DNA of 64,000 bases from Lyngbya sp. CCAP 1446/10. Lineage in GTDB: Bacteria; Cyanobacteriota; Cyanobacteriia; Cyanobacteriales; Microcoleaceae. Of the stretch, positions 25,947 to 34,871 are shown piece by piece. Numbering within the stretch: position 1 is the first letter of the stretch; each line of letters starts with the position of its first letter. The stretch spans positions 37,899 through 101,898 of the forward strand of contig NZ_JAIGNI010000031.1 in assembly GCF_026130175.1 (NCBI RefSeq), given 5' to 3'. A program made the position numbers and the translations under genes. Under the pieces are notes generated by a model that ran no database searches, was not told the origin of the DNA, and saw only the letters and a program-made list of their open reading frames with translations.

Positions 25947-26282
25947 TTACGGCGTGTTATTTTTCTCGATCTCGCTGGTTTCCAATGTGGGGTTATCTCG
26001 TGCTAGCTTCATCACACCCACCAGCATCAGGGCTTGAATCGAAAAGCCGATGACGATCGCAGTTAAGATGATCCCCTGGGGAACGGGATCGGCGAAAGCT
26101 CTATTTTTGACTTCTCCCATAATTGGCGTGAACAAGCCATTTAGGGATGCAATCACGACATAATAGGCAATTACACCGGTGCTCATCACGTCCATAGAGA
26201 CGATCTTCATCACCAGGTTCTTTTTAAGGATGATACCAAAAAAACCGCACAATATTGTGGCAAATACGAAGGCTTCTAACAC
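25947..26282 (-). CDS. mrpC: Mrp antiporter subunit C (NuoK-like)
   Basis: First gene of the operon. The 111-residue three-helix protein resembles NuoK/MnhC: IVSMDVMSTGVIAYYVVIA, ending in VPQGIILTAIVIGFSIQALM, the family's most conserved block. The gene order that follows is D, E, F, G, the DUF4040 subunit and B, all on the minus strand. The promoter should lie in 26283-26340, but no clear motif was seen. Confidence 0.88.
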   Translation of the reverse strand: MLEAFVFATILCGFFGIILKKNLVMKIVSMDVMSTGVIAYYVVIASLNGLFTPIMGEVKNRAFADPVPQGIILTAIVIGFSIQALMLVGVMKLARDNPTLETSEIEKNNTP

Positions 26283-26916
26283 GGAAATTTTTGTTGCTTA
26301 AGGTTTGGTGACAATCATACATTATTTAGGTGCTATTAATAAAGTAGAGCGAGTCGATCGATTTTAGGTTGGAGATTTTATCTTTGAGATTAACTCGGCA
26401 ATTAATGCGATCGCGGTTGGGAATCTCTCCTATGGTGGCATTGGTTGTGGGAATTGGTGTTAAATGGGAGTACAGAGTGTAACTGGGGCGATCGCGCGTG
26501 CAGGACGATCGGGCGATCGCACCCAGATACCACAGAATGGGAGTACAATGAATGATATTTCTTTTAATAGTGATGCGCCGACTGGAGACAATAACCCCCG
26601 CGTGTATTGGCGAGAGTGTGTTTCTTGAGTGTATGATGTCCATTTGCTTATGACTCAATATACCCTGCCTCCGCAAGTGTTATTCTGAATACACCACTCG
26701 TGACTGCCGTGAAGATAGGGATGGGCTATCAGCCAGCCTCGGAACAGGCAAGATGCCCGTTCCACAAAAAAATGATTTTTCTTATTTATTTATTATGGGT
26801 ATAATTCTCGCCCGCCCACCAATTATTTGCCAAATATTATGCTCTTTTTACGCTTACCTACTTATCCAAATTACTGCTAAAATAAAGTACGAGTCCTTGC
26901 CACTCAAACGCAGATC
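26283..26916. other. Intergenic region upstream of mrpC and mnmG
   Basis: No established gene. Copy 2 of the 43-bp repeat is at 26512-26554. A 26-codon ORF at 26548-26628 (MNDISFNSDAPTGDNNPRVY and six more residues) has GGGAG four bases before ATG and could be a small peptide, but support is weak. GGAACaGGCA at 26733-26742 pairs with TGCCcGTTCC at 26746-26755, a hairpin repeat also seen in similar form at 48314-48330. The mnmG promoter is expected between 26780 and 26910. Confidence 0.35.
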
Positions 26917-28833
26917 ATGACCGCACAAACCCCAGTACAATTCCAAGACAGCTTCGACATCATCGTAGTAGGTGCTGGACACTCAGGCTGCGAAGCCGCC
27001 CTCGCCACATCTCGCCTCGGATGCCGCACTCTTCTCCTCACCCTCAACCTCGACAAAATCGCGTGGCAACCATGCAACCCAGCCGTCGGCGGCCCCGCTA
27101 AAACTCAACTCACCAACGAAGTCGATGCCCTGGGCGGAGAAATCGGCAAAATGGCCGATCGCACTTATCTACAAAAGCGCGTCCTCAACGCTTCCAGAGG
27201 CCCCGCAGTCTGGGCGCTGAGAGCACAGACAGACAAGCGAGAATACGCCGCTGTCATGAACAATATTGTCGAAAATCAAGAGAATTTGACCATCCGCGAA
27301 GCGATGGTAACAGACTTAGTATTGGGCAAAAACGAAGAAATTATCGGCGTTGAAACATACTTCGGCGTTGCCTTTGAATGCAAAGCCGTAATTCTCACCA
27401 CTGGCACATTTCTCGGCGGCACAATTTGGGTTGGCAATAAGTCGATGCCCGCCGGACGCGCCGGAGAATTTGCCGCAGTCGGCTTGACAGAAACTCTCAA
27501 CCGTTTAGGCTTTGAAACCGGACGTTTGAAAACAGGAACTCCGGCAAGAGTTGACAAACGTACCCTCGATTACACCAACCTGGAACCGCAGCCTGGAGAT
27601 GCAGAAGTTGGTTGGTTTAGTTTCGATCCTGAAGTTTGGGTGGAACGCGAACAAATGCCATGTTATTTGACTCGAACTACGCCCGCAACTCACCAGTTAA
27701 TTAGAGACAACTTGCACCTTTCTCCGGTTTACGGTGGCTGGGTTGATGCGAAAGGGCCACGCTACTGTCCGAGTATTGAAGATAAGATTGTGCGCTTTGC
27801 AGATAAGGAAAGTCACCAGATTTTTATTGAACCGGAAGGTAGGGATATTCCTGAACTTTATATCCAAGGATTTTCCACTGGCTTACCGGAAAGTTTGCAA
27901 CTGGAAATGCTGCGGACTCTTCCCGGTTTGGAAAAGTGCGAGATGATGCGCCCTGCTTATGCTGTGGAGTACGATTATTTGCCGGCAACTCAGTGCTTTC
28001 CGACGCTGATGACTAAGAAGATCGAAGGGCTGTTTTGCGCGGGTCAGGTGAACGGTACGACGGGATATGAGGAGGCGGCGGCACAGGGGATTGTCGCAGG
28101 GATTAATGCAGCTAGGTTTGCGAAAAATCAGGAAATGATTGTGTTTCCTCGCGAGCAAAGTTATATCGGTACTTTGATTGATGATTTGTGTACGAAGGAT
28201 TTGCGGGAACCTTACCGGATGCTGACTTCGCGATCGGAATATCGGTTATTATTGCGATCGGACAATGCCGACCAACGCTTGACTCCGCTGGGACGGGAAA
28301 TTGGCTTGATAGATAACCGCCGCTGGGAGTTATTCGATCGCAAAAAAGCTAATATTGTCGCGGAAAAATCCCGTTTGTACTCGACTCGCGTCAAAGAGCA
28401 CGAAGAAGTTGGAAAGCAAATTTTTGCCGACACCCAACAAGTGATTAAAGGTTCAATTACTCTCGCTGATTTGCTGCGCCGTCCCGGTTTTCATTATGTC
28501 GATTTGGAACGATACAATTTAGGTGATTCCAGTCTACAATTAGCCGAGAAAAATGGTGTAGAAATTGACCTCAAATATTCCGGTTATTTGCAAAGACAGC
28601 AAAATCAAATTGATGACATTGCGAAACACGAACGCCGCCAATTGCCTGGGGATTTGGATTATATGGCAATTACAACTCTCTCGAAGGAGTCACGGGAAAA
28701 GTTGACTAAAATTAGGCCGCTGACTATTGGCCAAGCGGCGAGGATTGGTGGGGTGAATCCGGCTGATGTTAATGCTTTGTTGATTTATCTGGAAGTGCGG
28801 AACCGTAAGCAGCCTGCTGCTGTGGGAAAGTAG
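26917..28833 (+). CDS. mnmG: tRNA uridine-5-carboxymethylaminomethyl modification enzyme
   Basis: MnmG (GidA) works with MnmE and FAD to modify the wobble uridine of certain tRNAs. The FAD-binding Rossmann motif [12 protein letters not shown] lies near residue 16. Further family signatures are [13 protein letters not shown], the [14 protein letters not shown] segment and [16 protein letters not shown]. The C-terminal helical domain that binds MnmE follows. The 638-residue length is typical. Codon use and HIP1 density match the neighbours. It is monocistronic. Confidence 0.97.
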   Translation: MTAQTPVQFQDSFDIIVVGAGHSGCEAALATSRLGCRTLLLTLNLDKIAWQPCNPAVGGPAKTQLTNEVDALGGEIGKMADRTYLQKRVLNASRGPAVWALRAQTDKREYAAVMNNIVENQENLTIREAMVTDLVLGKNEEIIGVETYFGVAFECKAVILTTGTFLGGTIWVGNKSMPAGRAGEFAAVGLTETLNRLGFETGRLKTGTPARVDKRTLDYTNLEPQPGDAEVGWFSFDPEVWVEREQMPCYLTRTTPATHQLIRDNLHLSPVYGGWVDAKGPRYCPSIEDKIVRFADKESHQIFIEPEGRDIPELYIQGFSTGLPESLQLEMLRTLPGLEKCEMMRPAYAVEYDYLPATQCFPTLMTKKIEGLFCAGQVNGTTGYEEAAAQGIVAGINAARFAKNQEMIVFPREQSYIGTLIDDLCTKDLREPYRMLTSRSEYRLLLRSDNADQRLTPLGREIGLIDNRRWELFDRKKANIVAEKSRLYSTRVKEHEEVGKQIFADTQQVIKGSITLADLLRRPGFHYVDLERYNLGDSSLQLAEKNGVEIDLKYSGYLQRQQNQIDDIAKHERRQLPGDLDYMAITTLSKESREKLTKIRPLTIGQAARIGGVNPADVNALLIYLEVRNRKQPAAVGK

Positions 28834-28932
28834 GGTGAATGGCTGAAAATGTCTGAAAGGGCGATCGACTCCAACGAAGTCTCCCCGTTTGCTACCAAAA
28901 ATAATGGTTGTCGGTGAATCGAACTTTTTGAG

Positions 28933-29048
28933 TTAAAAAAAAAGGTAGCGTTCGAGTTGCGGCAAATCTTGTAAATTGATTGTTTTTTGGCGCACCGCAT
29001 CGGCATTAATGCGGTTGATCAAATGGGGCGCGGACAAATATGTATCGA
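28933..29048 (-). pseudogene. C-terminal gene remnant
   Basis: After a stop at about 29049 the minus-strand frame reads LDTYLSAPHLINRINADAVR, then QKTINLQDLPQLERYLFF and a stop in an A/T run at 28933. This reads like the true end of a protein, but there is no start codon and the upstream part is missing. I do not recognise the family. Confidence 0.35.
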
Positions 29049-29080
29049 GTTAATGTACGACGCGAGTCCCTAACTTGCCT

Positions 29081-29344
29081 TCAGGGTTCATACGCCTCAC
29101 TGCGATTAGCTATCGCCACAACAAATACCTGCACTATTTCATCGTCGATCGAGTAAATGACTCTGTAGTCTCCAATTCGGTAGCGATAGTACGCTGCAAA
29201 ATCTCCTTTGAGGGCTTTAATGTTAGGGTGTAACAGGGGAGTTTGTTCTAACTGCTCCAAACATCTGGCAATTTTCTTCGCTAGGGCTTTGTCAGCATTG
29301 ACATAAACCTTTTGAGCATCAGGATGGAGAAGAACTTCATACAT
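29081..29344 (-). CDS. RelE/ParE family toxin
   Basis: The 87-residue protein has the RelE/ParE layout: MYEVLLHPDAQKVYVNADKA with the first strand and helix, a second helix, IKALKGDFAAYYRYRIGDYR with the basic core, and a final strand pair VIYSIDDEIVQVFVVAIANR. RelE-type toxins cleave mRNA at the ribosome, ParE-type inhibit gyrase; the basic YRYRIGDYRVIY segment favours RelE. It overlaps the antitoxin gene by eight bases and is translated after it. Confidence 0.9.
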   Translation of the reverse strand: MYEVLLHPDAQKVYVNADKALAKKIARCLEQLEQTPLLHPNIKALKGDFAAYYRYRIGDYRVIYSIDDEIVQVFVVAIANRSEAYEP

Positions 29345-29591
29345 CGGAGCGCAGAGTTCTCCAGTTTGCGTAATCAGTTTTAGGGGTTGCTTGATTTTGC
29401 TTAACTCGCTCTAGCAATCCAGAAATTGCCAAAAGTTCTTGAGTTGCAGCTTCGCTTTCAGCATTTGCTAAGTAAGCGGCAAAATCAGTAAGTACCTGTA
29501 ATCGTTCCGGTGATAGTTGCTTGAGTAAGTCGTTAAGCTGGCGGTGTAACTCTGTCACAGATATCAAGTCTGCTGAAGATTTATCATTCAT
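29337..29591 (-). CDS. Antitoxin partner of RelE/ParE toxin
   Basis: The 84-residue acidic, helical protein contains LSPERLQVLTDFAAYLANAE, which is typical of antitoxins paired with cyanobacterial RelE-like toxins. The C-terminal TDYANWRTLRSDV is likely the toxin-binding tail. It is the first gene of the two-gene unit and probably contributes to autoregulation, although a DNA-binding motif is not obvious. Confidence 0.75.
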   Translation of the reverse strand: MNDKSSADLISVTELHRQLNDLLKQLSPERLQVLTDFAAYLANAESEAATQELLAISGLLERVKQNQATPKTDYANWRTLRSDV

Positions 29592-29715
29592 TTGGGAATT
29601 ATCCGTGCTTTATTTCTAATTTTACCGCAGAGGATTTTTGTTTGTCAATCCCACTGGCGATCGCTATTTCAATCAATTAAATTTTTATATATTACAATAT
29701 TACGTCAGTATTATA

Positions 29716-30429
29716 TTAATTGTTTTCATAAAGAACATAACGAATAACGGCCCCTTCATACTCAATTTTTACAGCAGATTGCCAGAGCATTTCTTCTGAC
29801 CAGAAAGGTTTATGATAGTAAACAGTCTCTAATGAAAGGCAGGACAAATTCTCTGCCAGGATTGCTTCGGGCGATAAAGGTTCGTCGTATGATATATCGT
29901 TAGAAATATCTCTCGACCAAGGAGGGGGAGGCTCACCTGTAATGTATTGATAGTCCTGATTGGTGAATTGTGTTTCTCTCCATTTAACTGCTAGATCGGC
30001 GAACAAATCTGTTGCGCCGATAAACTCACCTCGCTCGGTAAAAATTTCGATAAAGCTAGTATTATTTTCCCAACCATCATCACACAAGCCTGCAACGAAC
30101 AAAAAAAATGTGTCTTGTCCAGCGATCGGAATCTTTACCAGACATAATTCACTAAGCGTCCACTGGGAATACCAGAAGTGACGCTCAACAGCATCAGAAA
30201 CAGCTTGAGGAATATTCTGCTGCGTTCTCTGGATTTCTACACAATCAAAACCTGCACTAACAAACTTTGCCAACAATTGAAGACTGGCAATTTTTTGATG
30301 GATCGGGCAAACGTCAGGGCATTTATTATCAACTACTGTCTCGTATAAAGTCACTCCAGGGTTCGCTTTCCAAAACTGCTCGTAAAACTGCCTGACGGCA
30401 AACTTTCTTTCATCTAAATCCATAACCAT
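29716..30429 (-). CDS. Unknown protein
   Basis: This 237-residue soluble protein is acidic and aromatic-rich. It begins MVMDLDERKFAVRQFYEQFW (start could also be the ATG at 30423). A C-x3-C pair sits at NKCPDVCPIHQK, a possible metal site or redox pair. No known domain was recognised. The start codon region lies on the opposite strand of a 25-base duplicate of the beginning of the ABC-F gene, which suggests that this gene was inserted there with a local duplication. Function cannot be assigned. Confidence 0.6.
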   Translation of the reverse strand: MVMDLDERKFAVRQFYEQFWKANPGVTLYETVVDNKCPDVCPIHQKIASLQLLAKFVSAGFDCVEIQRTQQNIPQAVSDAVERHFWYSQWTLSELCLVKIPIAGQDTFFLFVAGLCDDGWENNTSFIEIFTERGEFIGATDLFADLAVKWRETQFTNQDYQYITGEPPPPWSRDISNDISYDEPLSPEAILAENLSCLSLETVYYHKPFWSEEMLWQSAVKIEYEGAVIRYVLYENN

Positions 30430-30755
30430 GACTATTTTTACTTTGCGATCGAAAAACAGGCGCGGCGAAAAGCCGGCGGGAATTGGGGAATGGGTGTACG
30501 TGCGATCGCGTTGAGCGACTGCAATGGGCCCAGCGGAATTACGATCCGGTACAGCGCCCTATTATTCCATGATAGTTCATACACATATTTAATCTAAACT
30601 GGAACAAAAAGTGTTGACTGAGAGAGTTTTGCTTGAAGAGCCTGAAGTATTTGTTCTAGCTTAACCCTTGCTTCAAGTTGAAGTCGGTATTACCACAAGT
30701 AAGCTTAAATCACCATCAGCGCTACACTAAGTTAGGTAAACGACCTGATATACTC
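30430..30755. other. Intergenic region with duplicated ABC-F 5' end
   Basis: CATGACTATTTTTACT followed by TTGCGATCGA at 30427-30452 repeats, with one difference, the start of the ABC-F gene at 30755-30780. In the first copy the frame MTIFTLRSKNRRGEKPAG runs to a stop after about 28 codons. The rest of the gap shows no gene. Confidence 0.6.
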
Positions 30756-32678
30756 ATGACTATTTTTACTCTGCGATCGATCAAAAAAGACTTCGGCATC
30801 AAAGAACTCTTGACAAATGCCAGTTTCAGCCTCGACGAAGGCGATAAAGTCGGACTCATCGGCACCAACGGTTCCGGGAAATCCACCCTGCTGAAAATGA
30901 TTGCCGGTATGGAGTCGATCGATGCGGGCGATCGCTGGGTCAATCCAGGGTCTACAATTGTCTATCTCCCGCAACAGCCCGATTTAGACGAAAATCACAC
31001 GGTTTTAGAGCAAGTATTTGCCGACAGCGGCGAACAAATGGCATTGGTGCGGGAATATGAGGAAATTTCCGATCAACTGTCCCACGGAAAAGGCGATACC
31101 GACAAGTTGATGGCGCGTCTGTCTGCGGTGTCTGAACGCATTGATGAGGTGGATGCGTGGGATTTGGAAACCAAGGCGAAATTAATTTTGACTAAGTTGG
31201 GAATTGAGGATTTTGATGCGAAAATTGGCGACTTGTCCGGCGGCTACCGCAAGCGCATTGCTTTAGCAACGGCTTTACTTTCCGAACCTGACGTATTGTT
31301 GATGGATGAACCGACAAACCACTTGGATGCGCTGTCTGTGGAGTGGTTGCAGAACTATTTGAACGGCTATCGCGGTGCACTGCTGCTGATTACGCACGAT
31401 CGCTATTTTCTCGATCGCGTCACCAATCGCATTCTGGAGATCGATCGCGGCGATCTATACAATTATGCTGGCAATTACGCTTATTACTTGGAGAAAAAAG
31501 CGCTATCTGAAGAATCCGCTAGCAGCACTCAGCGCAAACACGCGGGAGTATTGCGGCGCGAGTTGGAATGGCTCAAAAAAGGCCCGAAAGCCCGCAGTAC
31601 CAAGCAAAAAGCTCGGATCGATCGCATTAAGGATATGCGCGCCCAGGAATTCAAAACATCCAACGGTAAAGTCGAAATTGCCACAGCGGGCCGCCGGATT
31701 GGTAAGAAGGTGATTGAATTGTTGAATATTCGTAAAGCCTATGACGATCGCACTTTAATCAAAGATTTTACCTACAATTTCACTCCCGAAGACCGGATTG
31801 GAATTATTGGCTGCAACGGCGCGGGAAAATCGACGCTGATGGATATCATCACCGGGCGCATTCAACCGGATTCCGGTACTGTCGAAATTGGGACAACCAT
31901 TCATATCGGTTATTTTGACCAGCATTCAGAGGATTTGACGCCGAATGAAGACCAGCGAGTTATTGAATACTTGAAAAGTGTAGCGGAATTGGTGCAAACG
32001 GCGGACGGGGAAATCATTACTGCTTCTCAAATGTTGGAGAAGTTTTTGTTTCCGCCGATTCAACAGTATGCACCGATTAACAAACTTTCCGGCGGGGAAA
32101 AGCGCCGGTTATTTCTGTTAAAGGTGCTGATGAGTGCGCCCAACGTGCTGATTCTGGACGAACCTACAAACGACCTAGACGTACAGACTCTGGCGGTTTT
32201 GGAGGATTATCTCGAAGACTTTAACGGCTGCGTAATTGTAGTATCGCACGATCGCTATTTTCTCGATCGGACGATCGACATGGTTTTCGCCTTAGAACCG
32301 GGTGGCAATTTGCGCTTGTATCCCGGCAATTACTCGGTATATTTAGACCACAAAAAAGCCGAAGAAGCCAAGGAACTCAAAGGACAAAAAGACAAAGAAA
32401 AGCTTGCACGCACCCCTGAATCTAACAATTCACAAGCCAAAGCTTCTACCACAAAATCAACCAAAGTTTCGTTTAACGATCAGCGGGAATACCAGCAGTT
32501 AGAGGCTCAAATTCCGAAACTGGAAGCTGAGAAACAAGAAGTTGAGAAGATTTTGTCAAACAATGCTCCGAGCGGGTTTGCGGAGGTGAAGAAGTTATCG
32601 GATCGTTTAGCTAAATTGACCCAGGATATCGATCGCGCGACTGAGCGGTGGTTAGAATTGGCCGAACGGGTGGGGTAA
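30756..32678 (+). CDS. ABC-F family ATPase (Uup-like)
   Basis: ABC-F proteins lack membrane domains and act on the ribosome or in genome maintenance. Two ATPase domains are present: Walker A GTNGSGKST and GCNGAGKST, signatures LSGGYRKR and LSGGEKRR, Walker B LLMDEPTNHLD and LILDEPTNDLD. The linker between them and a C-terminal coiled coil (about 575-640, QREYQQLEAQIPKLEAEKQE) match the Uup type. ATG 30756 (MTIFTLRSIKKDFGIKE) is chosen over the upstream in-frame codon at 30678 because it fits the family N-terminus. Confidence 0.93.
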   Translation: MTIFTLRSIKKDFGIKELLTNASFSLDEGDKVGLIGTNGSGKSTLLKMIAGMESIDAGDRWVNPGSTIVYLPQQPDLDENHTVLEQVFADSGEQMALVREYEEISDQLSHGKGDTDKLMARLSAVSERIDEVDAWDLETKAKLILTKLGIEDFDAKIGDLSGGYRKRIALATALLSEPDVLLMDEPTNHLDALSVEWLQNYLNGYRGALLLITHDRYFLDRVTNRILEIDRGDLYNYAGNYAYYLEKKALSEESASSTQRKHAGVLRRELEWLKKGPKARSTKQKARIDRIKDMRAQEFKTSNGKVEIATAGRRIGKKVIELLNIRKAYDDRTLIKDFTYNFTPEDRIGIIGCNGAGKSTLMDIITGRIQPDSGTVEIGTTIHIGYFDQHSEDLTPNEDQRVIEYLKSVAELVQTADGEIITASQMLEKFLFPPIQQYAPINKLSGGEKRRLFLLKVLMSAPNVLILDEPTNDLDVQTLAVLEDYLEDFNGCVIVVSHDRYFLDRTIDMVFALEPGGNLRLYPGNYSVYLDHKKAEEAKELKGQKDKEKLARTPESNNSQAKASTTKSTKVSFNDQREYQQLEAQIPKLEAEKQEVEKILSNNAPSGFAEVKKLSDRLAKLTQDIDRATERWLELAERVG

Positions 32679-32758
32679 TTTTGGGGGGTGTTCGAGTATT
32701 GTGTTTAGCTCCTGCTCACATTGACAGGAGCTAGAGGAATTATGACTGAAAAAATCCC

Positions 32759-33877
32759 ATGCTGAAACGAATATATATTGACAATTTTCGCTGTTTGGTA
32801 AATTTTGAACTAGATTTTGATGCAATTAATCTATTTCTGGGATCTAACGGCTCAGGTAAATCAACAGTTTTTGAAGTGTTGCAGAAAATCCAAGCATTTG
32901 TCAGCGGCGACAGTAAGGTAGAAGGAATTTTCAAACCAGCGGACTTCACCCGCTGGCAAACTTTACAAGCTCAGCGTTTCGAGCTAGAAATTCTCGGTAA
33001 TGGTGGCTGCTACACATATCAATTAGGAATTGATCACAATCGAGATAAATGTCGTGTTGGGTACGAGCGCCTGTTCTTTGATAACCAGCCTTTACTAAAA
33101 TTTGAATTAGGCGAAGTTCAACTTTATCGAGATAATTATTCAGAGGGGCCGCAATACCCGTTTGATTGGTCGCAATCTCTACTCGCTTCATTAATGCCAA
33201 GAAATGACAACACAAAGTTAACTTGGTTTAGAGAAAGGATGGCGCGATTTATCATTGTGCAAATGGTTCCGAGTTTGATGGTTGATGAAAGTAATCAAGA
33301 ACAAAAGCGTTTGACTCCTAAAATGGAAAATTTTGTTTCTTGGTATCGCTACCTGTCTGAAGATCAAGGTAAAATTGCTGAAATTGGGAATATTTTAAGA
33401 GAGGTTTTGGATGGATTCACGAATTTTAAGTTTGAGCGATTCAGCGAAGATAATTTGGTGTTAAAACTGCGGTTTTCAGGAGAAACAGATAACAGTAAGC
33501 CAATTGAATATCGTCTCGGAGAATTGTCGGACGGACAAAAAACATTAGTTGCTTTATACGCGCTGATTTACGGTACAAAATCTGAAGACTATACCTTGTG
33601 GATTGATGAGCCGGAAAACTTTTTAGCATTGCCAGAAATTCAACCCTGGCTGATTGAGCTTTATGACCTTTGTAGCGAAGGAAAACTTCAAGCATTACTA
33701 ATTTCTCATCATCCTGAGTTAATCAACTACCTTTTAGCTTCACCGATTGGCTATTGGTTTGAGCGTCAAAGTAATGCTCCGGTTCGAGTCAGACGAATTA
33801 GCAGTGAAGTGGCTGATGATTCTGGACTACCGATTGCTGAACTGATTGCGCGGGGATGGTTGAATGAGCCAGCGTAG
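32759..33877 (+). CDS. OLD-like AAA ATPase, putative defence protein
   Basis: The 372-residue protein has an SMC/OLD-type ATPase core: Walker A GSNGSGKST at residues 28-36, the signature-like ELSDGQKTLVALYAL, Walker B YTLWIDEPENFLAL, and a His switch LISHHPELINYL. It starts MLKRIYIDNFRCLVNFELDF, typical of AAA_21/AAA_15 ATPases. Its end overlaps the next reading frame by 14 bases. That partner looks TOPRIM-like, so the pair resembles split OLD/PARIS-like anti-phage ATPase-effector modules. This role is inferred from architecture. HIP1 sites are scarce in it and the gene is AT-rich. Confidence 0.8.
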   Translation: MLKRIYIDNFRCLVNFELDFDAINLFLGSNGSGKSTVFEVLQKIQAFVSGDSKVEGIFKPADFTRWQTLQAQRFELEILGNGGCYTYQLGIDHNRDKCRVGYERLFFDNQPLLKFELGEVQLYRDNYSEGPQYPFDWSQSLLASLMPRNDNTKLTWFRERMARFIIVQMVPSLMVDESNQEQKRLTPKMENFVSWYRYLSEDQGKIAEIGNILREVLDGFTNFKFERFSEDNLVLKLRFSGETDNSKPIEYRLGELSDGQKTLVALYALIYGTKSEDYTLWIDEPENFLALPEIQPWLIELYDLCSEGKLQALLISHHPELINYLLASPIGYWFERQSNAPVRVRRISSEVADDSGLPIAELIARGWLNEPA

Positions 33878-34421
33878 AGTTCAGATTGTGATTCTTTGTG
33901 AGGATAGATAGCAGGAGGTTTTTGCGCGTTATTTCCTCAAAAAACGAGGTTTTACAGGTGTATTTCGGGCTAATATTTGTCCGAAAGGTAGCCAATCTGG
34001 AGAACAGTATGTACGCACTCACTATCCTGCGGAAGTGAAAGCTTATCGCCAGAATAAAAACCGGGTGTCGATTGGATTAGTTGTTTTGATTGATGCAGAT
34101 ACTGGTATACTGGAAGCAAGGCTTAATGAATTAGCTGGTATGCTTGAGGAAGATGAGCAGGAAAAAAGGCGATTGGATGAAGCGATCGCGATTTTCGTTC
34201 CCAAGCGCAATATTGAGACTTGGATACATTATTTGCAGGGAGAATCTGTGAATGAGGAGGCTGGTTATGCAAAGTTTGAGCAAAATGAGGCTGTTTGCAA
34301 AACATCTGTTGAGGATTTAGCCGATCGATGTTATTCTCAGAGCTTACCAGAAGATGCGCCGCGATCGCTTCAGGCAGCTTGTGGGGAATTACAGCGGTTG
34401 CTACCACTTTTGGAGTCATGA
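33864..34421 (+). pseudogene. TOPRIM-like effector partner with in-frame nonsense codon
   Basis: From ATG 33864 the frame reads MSQRRVQIVILCEDR and hits TAG at 33909-33911, then continues without further stops QEVFARYFLKKRGFTGVFRA to 34421. A single C-to-T change (CAG to TAG) explains it. The intact protein would be 185 residues. The first strand with CED, the central LVVLIDADTGILEARLNEL and VPKRNIETWIHYL resemble the E, DxD layout of a TOPRIM nuclease. Translation could in principle restart downstream, but this would lose the catalytic glutamate. It overlaps the ATPase gene by 14 bases, consistent with a coupled pair. Confidence 0.75.
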
Positions 34422-34871
34422 GTTATGAAAAAATCTGGAGCTTGTTATTACTCTCAAGCAAACTGACCAACAAGCTTAAGACTGGTAAAAGTCTAAAATC
34501 CTTGTCTAAGCTGCAATGCGAGCGGAAACAGCGGCAAAAAAACCGCTTTTTTTGCGAGAGCCTCAAGTAAAGTTGTATGTCAAAAACTGCGAATTCCCGC
34601 TGGGTGAGGTTGACAAAAGCAGTAGAATATGCAGTAAAAGTCAGCATAAGCAAGTAAGACTGGCAGCAGAAAAGACGGGTCAAAAGGCGCAAAACAGGCA
34701 AAACAAAAGTCGATCGCACAAAGTAAGTTGACCGAAGACTAAAAATATTGTAATCAGTGAGCTACAATTAACCTGTTCTGTGCCAAGAATTGGTCAACAT
34801 CAAAAGTATCCTGTAGAAGTCTGAACTTGAGAATCTCAGGGTGGTCGAGGAGCGGGAGTAAACAGAAAACT
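34422..34871. other. Intergenic region without recognised gene
   Basis: About 450 AT-rich bases. No frame resembles a known protein. A CAATTAACCTG/AGTTG-rich part near 34750 precedes the next gene and may contain its promoter. The frame of the downstream gene is open from 34827, but an internal ATG at 34872 is preferred. Confidence 0.35.

Noticed and set aside
26326..26676. Minus-strand 116-codon frame upstream of mnmG
   Set aside because: Amino-acid composition is unlike a real protein, it crosses a dispersed repeat, and no ribosome site is present.
28860..28935. tRNA-like end (GGTGAATCGAAC) downstream of mnmG
   Set aside because: The T-arm-like string has no matching acceptor, D or anticodon arms on either strand.
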